DNA from: Lutibacter oricola
Lineage (GTDB): Bacteria; Bacteroidota; Bacteroidia; Flavobacteriales; Flavobacteriaceae
DNA length: 64,000 nt
Assembly: GCF_900106565.1 (NCBI RefSeq)
Contig: NZ_FNNJ01000002.1
Location: forward strand, 124,001-188,000
Direction of reading: 5' to 3'
Made by a program: the position numbers and the translations under genes. Shown in pieces: positions 33,811 through 41,796 of the stretch. Every line of letters begins with the position of its first letter. Positions within the stretch are counted from its first letter, which is position 1. The notes beneath the pieces are model-generated. The model had not been told where the DNA came from. It did not search any database and worked only from the letters and a program-made list of their open reading frames with translations.

Positions 33811-35112
33811 ATGAAGATAAAAAAGATTCAAAAATTCTTACTTTCATTTGAGCAAGTTCCTGCACTAATTTATTTAGTTAAGTGGATTTCTATATGCTTA
33901 TTATTAGGTGCTCTTGCAGGAAGTGTTTCTGCATTTTTTCTAACAAGTTTAGAATGGGCAACAAATTGGAGAGAATCTCATTTATGGATTATTGCTTTAT
34001 TGCCAGTTGGAGGTTTTATAATTGGGTTGTCCTATCATTATTATGGAGATAGTGTAGTAAAAGGAAATAATTTATTACTCGAAGAGTTTCATTCACCAAA
34101 AAAAGTAATTCCATTTAGAATGGCTCCATTGGTATTGTTTGGAACCATTGTAACACATTTGTTTGGAGGTTCGGCAGGGCGAGAGGGAACAGCAGTTCAA
34201 ATAGGAGGTGCAATTGCAGATAGGTTTACCAAAGTATTAAATTTATCTAAACGAGATAGGCAAATTGTATTAATAGCAGGTATAAGTGCTGGTTTTGCTT
34301 CTGTATTTGGAACTCCATTAGCAGGTGGAATATTTGCTTTGGAAGTATTGGTTTTAGGTAGAATAAGATTGGATGCTATAATTCCTAGTTTTTTATCTGC
34401 TGTTTTAGCTAATTATTTTTGTGAAATATGGGGTGTTCCTCATACGCATTATCATATTTCTTCTGTTGCTGAAATGACGCCAATAAATCTTTTATGGGCA
34501 GTTTTAGCAGGGATAATATTTGGGCTAGTTGCTAAGCTGTTTTCTAAATTAACTCATTTTTGGAGTGGTTTATTCAAAAAAAAGATAAAATATCCACCTT
34601 TAAGGCCTGTTGTTGGAGGTTTAATTTTAGCTGTAATAATTTATTTAATAGGTACTACAAAATATATTGGACTTGGAGTACCAACTATTGTAGAGTCGTT
34701 TAGTGAGCAAATGAATTCTTATGATTTTTTGCTGAAATTATTATTTACATCATTTACGCTAGGTGCTGGATTTAAAGGGGGAGAAGTAACACCTTTATTT
34801 TATATTGGAGCAACTTTGGGAAATGTATTAATTTGGTTTATTCCGTTACCAATGGGATTGTTGGCAGGAATGGGATTTGTAGCTGTTTTTGCAGGTGCTA
34901 CAAATACACCAATTGCTTGTACTATTATGGGAATTGAATTATTTGGAATAGAGTCAGGAGTATTTATTGCTTTAGCCTGTAGTACTGCATATTTATTCTC
35001 AGGTCATTCTGGAGTGTATTCTTCACAAATTATTGGACGACCAAAGCACGTGAAATATAATAAAGAGAAAGGTTTGCAATTAGCGGATGTAGTTAAGGAT
35101 AGGAAAAAATAA
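33811..35112 (+). CDS. CLC-family anion transporter, probably the fluoride/proton type (CLC-F)
   Basis: A 433-residue CLC antiporter core without CBS domains, with about 18 membrane helices. The gating glutamate is Glu125 in GGSAGREGTAVQIGG (119-133). The chloride-binding GSGIP motif, however, is replaced by KGNNLLLEE (84-92), and GREGP by GREGT. As I recall the family, this pair of changes (loss of the Ser of GSGIP in favour of Asn or Met, and GREGT) marks the CLC-F fluoride exporters. The second filter region reads GAGFKGGEVTPLFYIGATLG. I therefore favour fluoride export over chloride transport. No fluoride riboswitch is seen upstream. It is convergent with a small unknown gene. Confidence 0.72.
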   Translation: MKIKKIQKFLLSFEQVPALIYLVKWISICLLLGALAGSVSAFFLTSLEWATNWRESHLWIIALLPVGGFIIGLSYHYYGDSVVKGNNLLLEEFHSPKKVIPFRMAPLVLFGTIVTHLFGGSAGREGTAVQIGGAIADRFTKVLNLSKRDRQIVLIAGISAGFASVFGTPLAGGIFALEVLVLGRIRLDAIIPSFLSAVLANYFCEIWGVPHTHYHISSVAEMTPINLLWAVLAGIIFGLVAKLFSKLTHFWSGLFKKKIKYPPLRPVVGGLILAVIIYLIGTTKYIGLGVPTIVESFSEQMNSYDFLLKLLFTSFTLGAGFKGGEVTPLFYIGATLGNVLIWFIPLPMGLLAGMGFVAVFAGATNTPIACTIMGIELFGIESGVFIALACSTAYLFSGHSGVYSSQIIGRPKHVKYNKEKGLQLADVVKDRKK

Positions 35113-35142
35113 ATGTAAATTGTATAACTGTTTGGTGTAAAA

Positions 35143-35421
35143 TTATAGTTGAAAAATTTTATTGATTCTTAATTTTTCAACTTTAGAATCTATTAAATTA
35201 CGGCATTTAAATAATTTAATTTCAAATTGCCTTTCAGGTATAACCTTATAAGTGGTTTTTATTAAAAATTGAATGGAATTGATTTTAAAAAAATGATAAG
35301 TTCCTTTTAATGAGAATGTTTCGGAAACTATTCTGTTGTTTAATTTTACTGTTTCTTTTCCTAAAAACGAATTATGTAGTTCAAGTTTGTTAGATCCAAT
35401 ATGGCATTCGTAATATTTCAT
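35143..35421 (-). CDS. Hypothetical protein, 92 residues
   Basis: Not recognised with certainty. The sequence is soluble, beta-rich and basic: MKYYECHIGSNKLELHNSF, then KETVKLNNRIVSETFSLKGTYHFFKINS and a Lys/Arg/Ile-rich end. There is no signal peptide, membrane segment or Cys pair. The pattern looks like a small beta-sandwich module that I believe occurs in flavobacterial proteins, but I cannot name a family. It converges on the CLC gene with 30 bases between the stops and starts downstream of a terminator (35474-35507), so it needs its own promoter. Confidence 0.6.
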   Translation of the reverse strand: MKYYECHIGSNKLELHNSFLGKETVKLNNRIVSETFSLKGTYHFFKINSIQFLIKTTYKVIPERQFEIKLFKCRNLIDSKVEKLRINKIFQL

Positions 35422-35473
35422 AATTTGATTAATCTAATTTAAAGTTTGATTTCTAATTTTTTAACTTTTAAAA

Positions 35474-35507
35474 AGGGTTTCTTAAACAAAAAAGTTAGAG
35501 AAACCCT
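35474..35507 (-). terminator. Terminator of a small transcription unit
   Basis: Nine-base perfect stem AGGGTTTCT (35474-35482) with AGAAACCCT (35499-35507), 16-base loop. On the minus strand it is followed by TTTTTAAAAG, so it acts on transcripts coming from the 35.5-35.8 kb region. Confidence 0.6.
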
Positions 35508-35537
35508 CTAAATAGACTGTAGGGACAATCGAATATT

Positions 35538-35711
35538 TTATAACATATTTAATACTGCAGTTGTGGGAACATATAGTTTAAGTGTTAGTGAAACATTTTT
35601 GATTGTATTCATACAAGCACTTCCAAAATAACAGAATAACTTCTGTAGTTTTGAATGTTTTTTTTTATTATTTAAATTCAGAATTGATTCAAAAAGTTGA
35701 TTCAGATTCAT
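35538..35711 (-). CDS. Possible small protein, 57 residues
   Basis: An open frame of 57 codons on the minus strand, ATG at 35711 and TAA at 35538: it begins MNLNQLFESILNLNNKKK and ends LKLYVPTTAVLNML, with two Cys at about 27 and 33 in LFCYFGSACMN. It is bracketed by a plausible promoter (35821-35851) and a rho-independent terminator (35474-35507) 31 bases after the stop. I do not recognise it. It may be a real small basic protein, or the unit may be a non-coding RNA with a chance frame. The roughly 100-base leader contains a 7-bp hairpin (35747-35753 with 35764-35770). Confidence 0.4.
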   Translation of the reverse strand: MNLNQLFESILNLNNKKKHSKLQKLFCYFGSACMNTIKNVSLTLKLYVPTTAVLNML

Positions 35712-35746
35712 AGCTTTTTACTTAATTTTATTATATAAACGTTACT

Positions 35747-35770
35747 CACAAACAATTGATTTAGTTTGTG
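35747..35770. repeat. Inverted repeat in the leader of the small unit
   Basis: CACAAAC (35747-35753) and GTTTGTG (35764-35770) around a 10-base A/T loop, 36-59 bases upstream of the small frame. It could be an RNA hairpin in the leader or a protein-binding site. Confidence 0.4.
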
Positions 35771-35820
35771 TTATGAGGTATAATTATTAAGTTGGGTAAA
35801 TTATTGCAATTAATTTTGCA

Positions 35821-35851
35821 CGAAAGTAGTTAATGAATTTTAAAGTTCCAA
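35821..35851 (-). promoter_or_regulatory. Candidate promoter of the small transcription unit
   Basis: On the minus strand TTGG (35851-35848), 19 bases, TACTTTCG (35828-35821), one mismatch in each box from TTTG-N19-21-TAnnTTTG. Initiation would be near 35813, giving a transcript of about 340 bases to the terminator. A further upstream sequence, TACTAAAAATAGTA (minus strand, about 35890-35905), is a short palindrome of unknown meaning. The rest, 35906-35999, shows nothing I can name. Confidence 0.35.
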
Positions 35852-35999
35852 TAAAAATCTAATATTTTTTATAATTGGTAAAATACGTACTATTTTTAGT
35901 AGTTAATTTATGGGTGTAGCAATTTAAACCCCATTAATTTATTGCATAAATAATAGGATGAATTCTTTTAATAAACAGATAAGTAATTATGGTAAAAAC

Positions 36000-36653
36000 C
36001 TACATTCTTTCTTCAATCCACTTTTTAAAAGCAAAAAAGTTTTGTGGAGCCACACCATGACCAACAGGATATTCTTGGTAGCTATGTTTAACTTCTATTT
36101 GGGTTAAAAATTCATGAGTTTGCCTAGCCCAATCAACAGGTAAAACTTGGTCAACGGTTCCGTGTGAGATAAAAAAGTCTAAATTTTTATAAAGAGGATT
36201 GTTGTAATTATCAGGTAAAATATCAAAATTAGCATAACCGCTTAAGCCAATTACTTTTTGAATCTTTTCTGGGTAGCTTAACGCAACAGATAGGCTTAAT
36301 ATACAGCCTTGGCTAAAGCCTAGTAAAAAGGTTTGCTCAGGAGTTTTTCCATAACGTTCTTGAACTTCAGAAATAAATATTGATATTTTATCTCTAGATT
36401 CTATAGCTTCTTCATCATCAGAAAATTTACCGCCGCTATTATCTACATTAATAGTGTACCAGCTATAACTACCAAAACCTAATGTTCTAGGTGCTCTAGC
36501 ACTTACAATAATTAAATTTTCAGGCAGTTCTGTAGCGAAAGAGAATAAATCTTCTTCATTACTACCGTATCCGTGTAGTAAAATTAATAAGTTAGTTTGC
36601 TCGTTAATTTGGTTAGGTTCTCTAACTATGTATTGTAATGATAAGTTTTCCAT
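36000..36653 (-). CDS. Carboxylesterase/phospholipase-type alpha/beta hydrolase
   Basis: A 217-residue cytoplasmic hydrolase of the carboxylesterase/acyl-protein thioesterase family (Abhydrolase_2). N-terminal LLILLHGYGSNEEDLFSFA gives the oxyanion loop. The nucleophile is in GFSQGCILSLSVAL (GxSxG, about 115), the acid is Asp in SHGTVDQVLPVD (about 165) and the His is in YPVGHGVAPQNF (about 198). No signal peptide is present. The substrate is unknown. It lies downstream of DUF4870 and the dihydroorotase-like gene on the same strand, separated from DUF4870 by a hairpin repeat. Confidence 0.9.
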   Translation of the reverse strand: MENLSLQYIVREPNQINEQTNLLILLHGYGSNEEDLFSFATELPENLIIVSARAPRTLGFGSYSWYTINVDNSGGKFSDDEEAIESRDKISIFISEVQERYGKTPEQTFLLGFSQGCILSLSVALSYPEKIQKVIGLSGYANFDILPDNYNNPLYKNLDFFISHGTVDQVLPVDWARQTHEFLTQIEVKHSYQEYPVGHGVAPQNFFAFKKWIEERM

Positions 36654-36667
36654 TGTTGTGTAAATTT

Positions 36668-36734
36668 AAAAGTGTCATATAGAGCGCAGTAAAATACCTT
36701 GTAGATTTTTCACTTCGTTCAGGATGACACTTTT
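36668..36734. repeat. Palindromic intergenic repeat element
   Basis: A 67-base imperfect hairpin. The outer arms AAAAGTGTCAT (36668-36678) and ATGACACTTTT (36724-36734) are perfect. The inner arms continue the symmetry with mismatches, so that the left half reads GTGTCATATAGAGCGCAGT and the reverse complement of the right half GTGTCATCCTGAACGAAGT. The core GTCATyCTGAACGA.AGTGAA.AATC recurs in the tandem element at 54000-54240. It lies between two same-strand genes and may act as a terminator for DUF4870. Confidence 0.7.
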
Positions 36735-36751
36735 TAAAAGTTTATTTTTTG

Positions 36752-37078
36752 TTATGCAATTCCTTTAAACCAATCTTGAAAAAGATCTCCTAATAAAGGT
36801 ATTTTTTTTTCTTCACCTTGAATAGCTCCTATTAAGGCAATAATCCAAAATACAAAAGCTCCTAAAGATATAATCATTCCTACAGTTCCGTTAATGTAAG
36901 AAGAAATTATACCTGCAGCTAAACTTAAAAGATTAATACCTACTGATTGACGAATATGAAATCCTGTAAATGAGTTTTTAGTATTGTTATTCATAAAATA
37001 AGCGATAATAAGACCAATCCACCATATATATGAAATTATTGCCATAGTTTTTCCTTCGTTTACTGTTTGATTTTCCAT
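36752..37078 (-). CDS. DUF4870-type small membrane protein
   Basis: A 108-residue protein with three hydrophobic helices (about 14-29, 45-62, 66-87). The N-terminal MAIISYIWWIGLIIAYFMN and the FHIRQSVGINLLSL segment are typical of the DUF4870/TIC20-like small membrane proteins. Its C-terminal PLLGDLFQDWFK amphipathic end is also common in the group. Function unknown. It is 25 bases downstream of the dihydroorotase-like gene and probably cotranscribed. Confidence 0.8.
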   Translation of the reverse strand: MENQTVNEGKTMAIISYIWWIGLIIAYFMNNNTKNSFTGFHIRQSVGINLLSLAAGIISSYINGTVGMIISLGAFVFWIIALIGAIQGEEKKIPLLGDLFQDWFKGIA

Positions 37079-37103
37079 AAGTGTAGTTTTAGTTTATTTA
37101 TAA

Positions 37104-38357
37104 TTATAGTTCAATTTTATTATTTGCAATAACACCATAAACAGTACCTTTAGTAGGTTTGTTTAAATAAATTGCATTTTTTGAAGTAGAAAATATGTTT
37201 TCTTTTAGAAATAAATTCTCTCCCTCTGGGTTAAACAGAGTTAAATCTGCTTGTTCGCCAATATTTACAGGTGTTTGTTTAATATTAAAACGATTTTTGG
37301 CATTTGTTGTTAATGCATTAACAATTGTTTCTGTAGCTAAAACAGTGTTGGTGGCACCAAATAAACTTTCTAAACCTATAGTTCCGTTTTTAGCATTGCT
37401 ATATTCAACTTTTTTATGTTCAATATCAATTGGGTTATGATCGCTTGTAATCATATCTATAGTGCCATTTTCTACACCTTTAATTAGAGCTTTAATGTCT
37501 TTTGAAGTTCTTAATGGCGGTAAAACTTTGGTATTTGTATCGAACGATTTTAATTCATCGTCCGTTAAGGTTAAATGATGTGCTGTAACACTACAAGTAA
37601 CATCTAGTCCTTTTTGTTTTGCTTCTTTAATTAGCTTTACAGATTTAGCAGTTGAGATTGTTGGTATATGTAATTTACCACCAGTATACTCTAATAAAAA
37701 TAAATCACGAGCAATTTGCATTTCTTCCGCTAATGTAGGTATTCCTTTTAAACCTAATTTAGTGCTGTTAACTTCTTCATTAACTATTCCTAAACCAGCA
37801 ATTGAATTATCTTGAGGGTAACTTAATACTAACGCATTAAAATTTTGAGCGTACTGCAAACAAATTTTTAATAAATTGGCATTGTTTAGCGCTTTGTTGT
37901 AGTCGCCAAAAGCAACTGCTCCAGAGTTTTGCATATCAAATAATTCAGCAATATCTTTACCTTCGCTATTTTTAGTTAAGCTACCAATTGGGTATATTTT
38001 TGTTGCAGAACCGCAAGCTTTGTTTAAAATGTATTCAACGGCAGATTTATTATCAACTACCGGATTTGTTTTAGGATTTACAGCTACCGCAGTAAAACCA
38101 CTTTTAGCAGCAGTTTTTAAACCGTTACTAATAGTTTCTCTTTCTTCAAAACCAGGTTCTCCAAAACATACAGAAGAGTCGAACCAGCCTTGCGAAACAT
38201 GCAAGTTTTCAAAATTGTATTCTTTGTAATTTTCCGAAGAGGAAATAGAAGGAGAAATTTCTTTAATAATTCCATTTTCAATTAAAATATCAACTGTTTT
38301 ATTATGAAAAGGACTGCTTTGGTCAATAATTTTAGCAGATTTAAGAAGTGTCATCAT
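37104..38357 (-). CDS. Dihydroorotase-like protein lacking metal ligands (PyrC paralogue)
   Basis: A 417-residue amidohydrolase collinear with class I dihydroorotase. The paired metal histidines of the DxHxH motif are gone: the segment reads FDSSVCFGEPG, so the positions are Ser62 and Cys64. The HISTA-type His is replaced by Thr233 in IPTISTAKS, and the H.ED segment is LSYPQDN. Asp306-His307 (TSDHNPID) and Asp152 are retained. With at least three ligands lost, normal zinc catalysis of carbamoyl-aspartate cyclisation is unlikely. Non-catalytic PyrC homologues are known to serve as structural partners of aspartate transcarbamoylase. It starts at an ATGATGA overlap with the BatA-type gene. The start could also be the second Met (38354). 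Confidence 0.85.
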   Translation of the reverse strand: MMTLLKSAKIIDQSSPFHNKTVDILIENGIIKEISPSISSSENYKEYNFENLHVSQGWFDSSVCFGEPGFEERETISNGLKTAAKSGFTAVAVNPKTNPVVDNKSAVEYILNKACGSATKIYPIGSLTKNSEGKDIAELFDMQNSGAVAFGDYNKALNNANLLKICLQYAQNFNALVLSYPQDNSIAGLGIVNEEVNSTKLGLKGIPTLAEEMQIARDLFLLEYTGGKLHIPTISTAKSVKLIKEAKQKGLDVTCSVTAHHLTLTDDELKSFDTNTKVLPPLRTSKDIKALIKGVENGTIDMITSDHNPIDIEHKKVEYSNAKNGTIGLESLFGATNTVLATETIVNALTTNAKNRFNIKQTPVNIGEQADLTLFNPEGENLFLKENIFSTSKNAIYLNKPTKGTVYGVIANNKIEL

Positions 38358-40309
38358 ATTTTGAAATATTTTAAAATAAGCATTTCAATTAACAAAAATA
38401 GGGCAGAAAATGCTAAAAACCACTTAAAAAGCCAATTGATTTTGTAATCGGTATCAATTTTCTTTAAAACTGCGTCAATTGAATTGTAAAAGGTAATGTT
38501 AGAATTGGTTTTTTCTAAGTTTTCAATATCCATATAATTTTGAATACTTTCATTTCTATTATAGTTAAAAGCAATATTTTTTATGGTTGTATTATTGTTT
38601 TGAATATTGTAAAATCCACTTTTGCTAATTTGATCTTCAATAGTGAGTGTTGTTTTGTTAGTTGTGTTTTGTTGAAGTGGGATAAAAGATTGTAGCTTGT
38701 TACTAATTTTTAATACAGCATTTTTATCTAAAGTTGTTTGAATGTCAATTTTGTTGTTTTTGTTTAGCGTATAATAAAGTTGGTTTATGTTTATACTGTT
38801 TTTACCAATGTTGTAAAATATAGGAACAATTAAGGGGGTTTGTGTAAAATTAGTTGTGCTTGTTGAAAGGGGAGAAGCTACCCAATAAAACATTCCATTA
38901 TTGTTGTTAGACGAAATGAAATTTTTAGTATTATCAAATTTTACAATAGGTAAACTTTTACTAAAAAAACTTGGGTAGTGTAAATCAGTTTTTGGGTATT
39001 CAAAATTCTTAATCTGTTTTTCAAATACGTTTTTAAAAATTGGATGATTAAAATTAATATCACTAATTAAGTGAGAAGTGTTCATCTTTTTTTTAATGGA
39101 ACCAATAGTTAGTTTTTGAAGAAATGAGTTGTATAAATTTAGCTCAATATTTTCTGAAGGAATTAAAACAACGCTTCCACCATTTTTATAAAAATCATTT
39201 ATTTTTAATGCTAATTCGTTTGGTATTTTATCTAATTCATTTAGTATAATTAAATGTTGTTTATTTAGGTTTCTATAGTTTAAATTTTGAAGTGAATGTT
39301 GCGTAAAATTAAACTCGTTTTTAGAGTATATTTTTTTTAAGAATTCAGCGGTTTTTCCAATGCTTAAAACGTTTATTTTTTCGGGCGAAGAAATGGTGAA
39401 ATAAAAGTCGTTGTCAAAGGCTAGAGATTCATCATTAATAGATAGTTTTCCATTTAAATTTACACCTCTTTTTATTGTAAATTGAACTTTAGAAACGTTG
39501 CTTTCTAAAAATTTTGAAGAAGTTTTACCCAGTAATTTTTCTTCAGAAAATAAAGAAACAGGTAGGTTTTGTGTAATAATTTGGTTGCTTTTAATGAGTA
39601 CTTCTAAGCTAATTTCAGAACTATTTTTGTTAGCAATAAATACACTATCTATATAAAAGTTATTTTTTTGAATAGGTTTCAAATTTACTGCTAAAAAAGA
39701 GCTGTTTACATTTGTAACTTCTTGGTTTATATTTTTTTTATTAGTATGAAAATCAGATATTAATATTTTTTTATGTAAAGTGTTTGTTTGATTGTTGTTT
39801 GTGCTGTTTAGCTTTAGTGTAGCAGTGTTTAAATTTATAGAATTTGAACTATATTTTAAATTTATTAACTCATTTTTTAACGTTGGAACGTCAATATTTT
39901 TAAAAATAGAATTGTCTGTTATTAAAGAAAAGTTAGAATTTTTAGAATCTAAGTTTTCAATAATTGTTTGCGTTGCATTTTTTAAAAGCTCTCCCTTTTC
40001 GCTTTTAGCTTGCATACTTAACGAGTTGTCTAAATAAATAGTTGTATGTACTTTTTGAGAAGCTTCGATATTAGAAAAATACGGTTGAGAAAAAGCTAAA
40101 ATTAAACAACTTAAAGCAAGTAGTCTAGTGGCTAAAATTAACCACTTTTTTATGCGTGAACTTTTACGAGTTTTAAGTTCTATTTTTTTTAAAAATTTTA
40201 CGTTTGTAAATGGAACTTTTACAAACTTTTGTAGCTGAAATAAATGAACAATTATCGGTATGATAAGAAGTAGAAAAGCGTATAAAATTTCAGGATTGTT
40301 AAACTGCAT
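38354..40309 (-). CDS. BatA-type membrane protein (N-terminal BatA domain, VWA-like middle)
   Basis: A 651-residue inner-membrane protein. It begins with the BatA N-terminal signature, NPEILYAFLLLIIPIIVHLFQLQKFVKVPFTNVKFLKKI (helix 1 at about 8-24), and a second helix at about 58-77 (WLILATRLLALSCLILAFSQPYF). Residues about 90-230 resemble a von Willebrand A fold (TTIYLDNSLSMQAKSEKGELL with a MIDAS-like DNSLSMQ). A large periplasmic region and a C-terminal helix (about 628-646) follow. There are no adjacent MoxR or BatB-E genes, so it is not the Bat aerotolerance operon. It overlaps the dihydroorotase-like gene, which suggests coupled translation. Confidence 0.85.
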   Translation of the reverse strand: MQFNNPEILYAFLLLIIPIIVHLFQLQKFVKVPFTNVKFLKKIELKTRKSSRIKKWLILATRLLALSCLILAFSQPYFSNIEASQKVHTTIYLDNSLSMQAKSEKGELLKNATQTIIENLDSKNSNFSLITDNSIFKNIDVPTLKNELINLKYSSNSINLNTATLKLNSTNNNQTNTLHKKILISDFHTNKKNINQEVTNVNSSFLAVNLKPIQKNNFYIDSVFIANKNSSEISLEVLIKSNQIITQNLPVSLFSEEKLLGKTSSKFLESNVSKVQFTIKRGVNLNGKLSINDESLAFDNDFYFTISSPEKINVLSIGKTAEFLKKIYSKNEFNFTQHSLQNLNYRNLNKQHLIILNELDKIPNELALKINDFYKNGGSVVLIPSENIELNLYNSFLQKLTIGSIKKKMNTSHLISDINFNHPIFKNVFEKQIKNFEYPKTDLHYPSFFSKSLPIVKFDNTKNFISSNNNNGMFYWVASPLSTSTTNFTQTPLIVPIFYNIGKNSININQLYYTLNKNNKIDIQTTLDKNAVLKISNKLQSFIPLQQNTTNKTTLTIEDQISKSGFYNIQNNNTTIKNIAFNYNRNESIQNYMDIENLEKTNSNITFYNSIDAVLKKIDTDYKINWLFKWFLAFSALFLLIEMLILKYFKI

Positions 40310-40351
40310 TTTTTAATAAAGATTTATCAAATATATTAATTTTTAAATGTT

Positions 40352-41086
40352 TTAATTAAAGTAATTTTTTAAAATTCCTAGTGCATAATTACTGGCAATT
40401 GTATTAGCAAATCTCGAAAAATCTATTGTTGCATTGTCATTTGCTTTGTCAGAAATTATTCTAATAATTGAAAATGGAGTATCATATTCATAACAAACTT
40501 GAGCTACAGATGCACCTTCCATTTCAACACAAATTGCAGTTGGTAATTGTTTATTTAAACGTCCTATTTTTTCTAAACTAGAAATAAATTGATCTCCACT
40601 TACAATGTCGCCATGAACAGTTTTTGGAGCTGTAATATTAAACTCTAGAGCTTCCGTTTTTTCTATATATTTATTATAATCTGTAATAAATTTAGATGAA
40701 GCATTTAATAGTTTAGAAGCATTTTTAGTTTCTAAATATTTCATTTTTAAAATAGGTATTTCGAATTTTTTGTAAAATGGTCTAGCATCTAAATCGTGTT
40801 GATATAAGTGTTTTCCAATAACAACATCGCCTATGTTTAATTCTGGTTTTATGCCTCCAGCAACTCCAGTAAATATTATTTCGTCTAGATTATAATCGTT
40901 AATTAATTGCGTTGTTGTAGCTGCAGAAGCTACTTTTCCCCAGCGCGAAAACACAATTACTACCTTTTTATTAAATAATGTTCCAGTAAAATAAGTTCTT
41001 TTTCCTTTTTCTGTAGTTTGTATATCCTTGAGTTCGTGCAATAGTGCTTGCACTTCTTCTTGCATTGCGCTTATAATTCCAATCAT
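40352..41086 (-). CDS. mtnN: 5'-methylthioadenosine/S-adenosylhomocysteine nucleosidase
   Basis: Hydrolyses MTA and SAH to adenine and the thioribosyl/ribosyl-homocysteine product in the methyl cycle. It has 244 residues of the PNP/UDP phosphorylase fold. GIISAMQEEVQALL at the start carries the catalytic-site Glu, TGVAGGIKPELNIGDVVIG is the typical nucleoside-binding loop, VCVEMEGASVAQV holds the ribose-binding Met-Glu pair, and ISDKAND holds the catalytic Asp. It is 7 bases downstream of the ABC ATPase gene on the same strand. Confidence 0.94.
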   Translation of the reverse strand: MIGIISAMQEEVQALLHELKDIQTTEKGKRTYFTGTLFNKKVVIVFSRWGKVASAATTTQLINDYNLDEIIFTGVAGGIKPELNIGDVVIGKHLYQHDLDARPFYKKFEIPILKMKYLETKNASKLLNASSKFITDYNKYIEKTEALEFNITAPKTVHGDIVSGDQFISSLEKIGRLNKQLPTAICVEMEGASVAQVCYEYDTPFSIIRIISDKANDNATIDFSRFANTIASNYALGILKNYFN

Positions 41087-41093
41087 TAATTAG

Positions 41094-41756
41094 TTAATTT
41101 ATAATGTGTCCGTCTTTCATTTCTAATTTTCTATCAGCCATATTAGCTAACTCACTGTTGTGAGTTACAATAACAAATGTTTGATTGAATTTTTTACGTA
41201 ATTCAAAAAATAGCTCGTGTAAATTTTTTGCAGAAGCAGAATCTAGATTTCCACTAGGTTCATCTGCAAAAACAACATCTGGATTGTTAATTAGAGCTCT
41301 AGCTACAGCAACACGTTGTTGTTCTCCTCCAGATAATTCGTTGGGTTTGTGATTAATTCTATTCTTTAACCCTAAAAAATCTAACAGTTCAATTGCTCTT
41401 TTTTCGGCTTCTGTTTTGTTTTTGTTTGCTATATAAGCAGGAATACATACGTTTTCTAAAGCTGTAAATTCCGGTAATAATTGATGAAATTGAAATATAA
41501 AACCAATATGTTTATTTCTAAATTTTGAAAGGTTTTTTTCTTTTAAGTTTAATAAATCAGAATTATTAATGCTTAATGAAGTTTTATTTGTTTTGTTTGG
41601 CTTGTCTAAAGTGCCTAATATTTGTAATAATGTAGTTTTTCCTGCTCCAGATGGGCCAACAATGGCAACAATTTCACCTTTGTTAATTGTTAAACTAACA
41701 CCTTTTAAAACCTCTAAATCTCCGTAAAGTTTATGTATTTTTTTTGCTTCTATCAT
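41094..41756 (-). CDS. ABC transporter ATPase of the LolD/MacB type
   Basis: A 220-residue ATPase: Walker [10 protein letters not shown] at 34-42, Q-loop [16 protein letters not shown] (about 88-103), signature [15 protein letters not shown] (about 141-155), Walker [13 protein letters not shown] and the H-loop VTHNSELA. The PEFTALENV and EPSGNLDS forms put it in the LolD/FtsE/MacB (type VII) group. In Bacteroidota such an ATPase is usually named LolD, for lipoprotein release. Its FtsX-like permease is not in this window, so the partner must be encoded elsewhere. Confidence 0.88.
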   Translation of the reverse strand: MIEAKKIHKLYGDLEVLKGVSLTINKGEIVAIVGPSGAGKTTLLQILGTLDKPNKTNKTSLSINNSDLLNLKEKNLSKFRNKHIGFIFQFHQLLPEFTALENVCIPAYIANKNKTEAEKRAIELLDFLGLKNRINHKPNELSGGEQQRVAVARALINNPDVVFADEPSGNLDSASAKNLHELFFELRKKFNQTFVIVTHNSELANMADRKLEMKDGHIIN

Positions 41757-41796
41757 TGCTTGTAATAATAGATGTGAAAATACAATTAAAATTTAA

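Noticed and set aside
38354-40309. Complete Bat aerotolerance operon
   Set aside because: Only a BatA-type N-terminal domain is present; no MoxR ATPase, BatB, BatC, BatD or BatE gene is near.
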